From NCBI GenBank assembly GCA_030272155.1, contig CP126196.1:2976001-3040000 (forward strand): 64,000 nt of DNA. Direction: 5' to 3'. The notes under the pieces are model-generated. The model ran no database searches. It saw only the letters and a program-made list of their open reading frames with translations, and was not told the DNA's origin. The translations under genes were made by a program, and so were the position numbers. Numbering within the stretch: position 1 is the first letter of the stretch; each line of letters opens with the position of its first letter. Below are positions 62,501 to 64,000 of this stretch, one piece after another. The stretch is from Tetradesmus obliquus. Lineage: Eukaryota; Chlorophyta; Chlorophyceae; Sphaeropleales; Scenedesmaceae.

Positions 62501-63036
62501 CACAGGCAACACGGAAACAGCAAATGCAGGCAGGCACATACAGAATATTCATGTGCCCACAGCCAGCCCCGTCACTGCAGTGTCAAAGCCCTGGATCACC
62601 TGCGGCATGATGGCAGCAGATTGATAATAATAGGAACCTATTAGCACATCACTGCAGTGCAGGCGTGCCACAGACAGCAAACAATGCCAGGCAAGCACTC
62701 GGAAAAGTCCAGTGTGGTTGGGTGCAACTGCTGATGGATGTTGCGCCGGGTCTTGCACGTCATGTTATTGCGTGGCAGGTCATGCATAGCTGCATGGATG
62801 GCAACTGCAGTCCTGCATGGGCAGGTTGGGCCAACCACTGCTTCTGCTGCAGTGCAAGCAGGCCACAGGCAGGCACTCATATTCATGCCCCACTCCCACA
62901 TCACAGGCACACGCCATGCGCATGCATTTGCAGTCCTGCACGGGTAAGCCACCAGGCTGTGCATGGGCAAGCAACGCTGCTGCAGTGCTGGCGGGCCAAA
63001 TGCATGCAGCCTGGTTGGCCTCATACCCCAGGTCCT

Positions 63037-63078
<42 letters not shown>

Positions 63079-63282
63079 TGCTGCTCCTGCAGTGTTTGCA
63101 TGTCGCATGTGGTCCAGCTACGCATGCAGGCCACGCCTCATGTTCCACTGCACGCCCCGCACCAGTCCGCCGCCGATCTGGAACTCCAGCGGTGTGCGGC
63201 CCTCCTTGCGGCTGGTGTCAAACACGCTGCCATCATCCAGCGTGCCCGTGTAGTGCACACTGACAAAGTCGCCGGCCTGATA

Positions 63283-63326
<44 letters not shown>

Positions 63327-63813
63327 GTGGGTACGCAGATATTGCCACAGCAGAGGCGTGCTGTTGTTCTACTGTTGGAAGGATGCCGTGCGCAGTTGCT
63401 ACAAGGAGAAAAAAACAGCTTCTAAAGCAGCACTAACACACACATGCTTTCAGCAACAGCAGCTTCCCAGCAACGGCTGCGTGGGAGCATGCACTGCCGC
63501 AGGCTGTCGGCTGCTTCAGCAACTGCAAGCACAGCTCAGTGCTGTCTGCGGCTCGTGATGCCTGCTGAGTGGTGTGCTGTGGTGCCAGGGAGTCTGACTA
63601 GCGCTGGGAGGTAGCTTGCAGGACAGCGTATTGCAGTTTCTGTGCTGCAGCGTAAGACTGCAGCTTCTGCGCTGCAGCAGTCGCTGTCCTGCAGCGCACC
63701 TTGGCGGCCTGCTGCGCACTGACACGCACAGCTACGAGGCGGCCATTGCTCGGCCGCACTGCCACCAGCCGCCTGCAGCAAGCAATTTCAAAGCGTGAAT
63801 CAAGTGTCCCCAT
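58680..63813 (-). CDS. Plastid-targeted SlyD-type FKBP fused to peptide methionine sulfoxide reductase MsrA
   Basis: Eleven exons: 63813-63700, 63276-63163, 62491-62402, 62199-62143, 61847-61758, 61146-61020, 60549-60428, 59927-59788, 59561-59477, 59203-59131, 58702-58680; 1035 nt, 344 aa, every junction in phase. Residues 1-38 are Arg/Ala/Val-rich, like a transit peptide. Residues 39-170 are a SlyD-like FKBP (prolyl isomerase/chaperone): [47 protein letters not shown], the inserted flap ([11 protein letters not shown] ... [16 protein letters not shown]) and [13 protein letters not shown]. Residues 179-344 are Msr[10 protein letters not shown] with catalytic Cys185, [39 protein letters not shown] and two C-terminal cysteines (Cys336, Cys342) suited to resolving. 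MsrA reduces methionine-S-sulfoxide in proteins. The fusion rests on one continuous spliced frame: exon 61146-61020 holds both the FKBP end and the MsrA active site. Several introns carry copies of exon edges. Confidence 0.9.
59068..59121. repeat. 18-bp tandem repeat, three copies, beside a splice donor
   Basis: Unit GTGCAGGTGAGGGGTCGT three times, immediately downstream (in transcript sense) of the donor of the penultimate FKBP-MsrA exon. Confidence 0.85.
60006..60037. repeat. Intronic echo of an MsrA exon start ([11 protein letters not shown])
   Basis: Near-copy of 59901-59932 covering the exon start and its acceptor, placed about 105 bp upstream in the same intron. It would read [10 protein letters not shown] and then diverge. 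Confidence 0.85.
60311..60367. repeat. Intronic echo of an MsrA exon end ([10 protein letters not shown]), possible cassette exon
   Basis: Copy of the end and donor of exon 60549-60428, lying in the following intron. It reads [14 protein letters not shown] in phase 0 with GTGCGC after it and a CAG acceptor before it, so in-frame inclusion would be possible. Confidence 0.8.
60623..60661. repeat. Intronic echo of an MsrA exon start ([13 protein letters not shown])
   Basis: Near-copy of 60515-60550, including the acceptor. It would read [13 protein letters not shown]. It sits about 110 bp upstream of the true exon start at 60549. A weaker third copy may exist near 60735-60760. Confidence 0.85.
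61221..61369. repeat. Two intronic echoes of the exon start [14 protein letters not shown]
   Basis: Copies at 61221-61266 and 61326-61369 of 61109-61150, each with the CAG acceptor. The first has an in-frame stop (HLTCDV then stop). The second reads [15 protein letters not shown] and stays open. Confidence 0.85.
62555..62606. repeat. Intronic echo of the FKBP exon start [15 protein letters not shown]
   Basis: Nearly identical to 62448-62496 and including an acceptor (GCCGCAG). It would read [15 protein letters not shown]. It lies about 110 bp upstream of the true exon start at 62491. Confidence 0.87.
63287..63325. repeat. (CAG)13 microsatellite before the exon 2 acceptor of FKBP-MsrA
   Basis: CTG repeats in transcript sense ending about ten bases before the acceptor at 63277. 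Confidence 0.93.
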
Positions 63814-63891
63814 GCTGTGGGAGCATGCTGTAGACAAGCTTCACACGTTTTGTGCAGGCCACAGCTGTGCAGTGGCAGTGCCTGACTGACA

Positions 63892-63940
<49 letters not shown>

Positions 63941-64000
63941 GTGAATGCCAATGGTGTTTTCATTGTAGGATCGTGAACGACATGCGAACTGTCAACAATA
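63814..64000. promoter_or_regulatory. Upstream region of the FKBP-MsrA gene with a (CTG)15 run
   Basis: The 187 bp before the start codon, up to the window edge. It includes a pure CTG run at 63893-63937 (CAG in transcript sense), likely in the 5' UTR or promoter. No TATA box is evident. Confidence 0.4.

Noticed and set aside
1..64000. CRISPR arrays, rRNA operon, bacterial operons
   Set aside because: The repeats are trinucleotide microsatellites or exon copies without spacer structure, and the genes are intron-rich eukaryotic ones.

Overview
The window looks like nuclear DNA of a chlorophyte green alga. The genes are dense and very intron-rich, with mostly GT-AG junctions and CAG acceptors. 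Codons are GC-rich, and CAG/CTG trinucleotide runs are everywhere, in introns and as polyGln/polyAla/polySer in proteins. There are plastid-type transit peptides and a plant-type ADP-glucose pyrophosphorylase. A relative of Scenedesmaceae (Sphaeropleales) would fit, but that placement is inference. Exons were built by hand from conserved protein blocks, splice sites and reading phase. For most genes the summed exon lengths divide exactly by three.

Layout. 554-5827 (-): acyl-CoA-binding protein with kelch repeats. 6885-10225 (-): organelle-targeted helical protein whose 3' half is one arm of a dispersed inverted duplication. 11354-about 12098 (-): PCxxC protein 'B-left'. 12862-14799 (+): PEBP/FT-like protein. 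16266-18286 (-): Sfp-type phosphopantetheinyl transferase. 19883-25309 (-): ADP-glucose pyrophosphorylase, large-subunit type. It is divergent, across 264 bp, from 25574-33310 (+), a DENN-domain protein with a very long Gln/Ser/Ala-rich insertion. 35507-about 36541 (-): small unrecognised basic/acidic protein. About 36746-40163 (+): helical protein ending in the second copy of the duplicated module. About 40718-41491 (+): 'B-right', paralogue of B-left. 42356-57677 (+): a roughly 40-exon SMCHD1/GMI1-like protein (GHKL ATPase plus SMC hinge). 58680-63813 (-): plastid-targeted SlyD-type FKBP fused to methionine sulfoxide reductase A.

How the genes relate. There is no operon logic. Plastid or metabolic functions (starch synthesis, acyl-CoA binding, carrier-protein activation, Met-sulfoxide repair) sit beside trafficking (DENN) and chromatin/DNA-repair (SMCHD1/GMI1-like) genes. 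The least expected features are four. First, the FKBP-MsrA fusion. Second, repeated 'echoes' of exon edges, splice site included, inside neighbouring introns of the FKBP-MsrA and AGPase genes. Third, two paralogous modules (A and B) about 30 kb apart in opposite orientation, with both A copies frame-damaged. Fourth, a perfect 61-bp inverted repeat inside an intron. No rRNA, CRISPR array or recognisable transposase was seen, and I recognised no tRNA gene.
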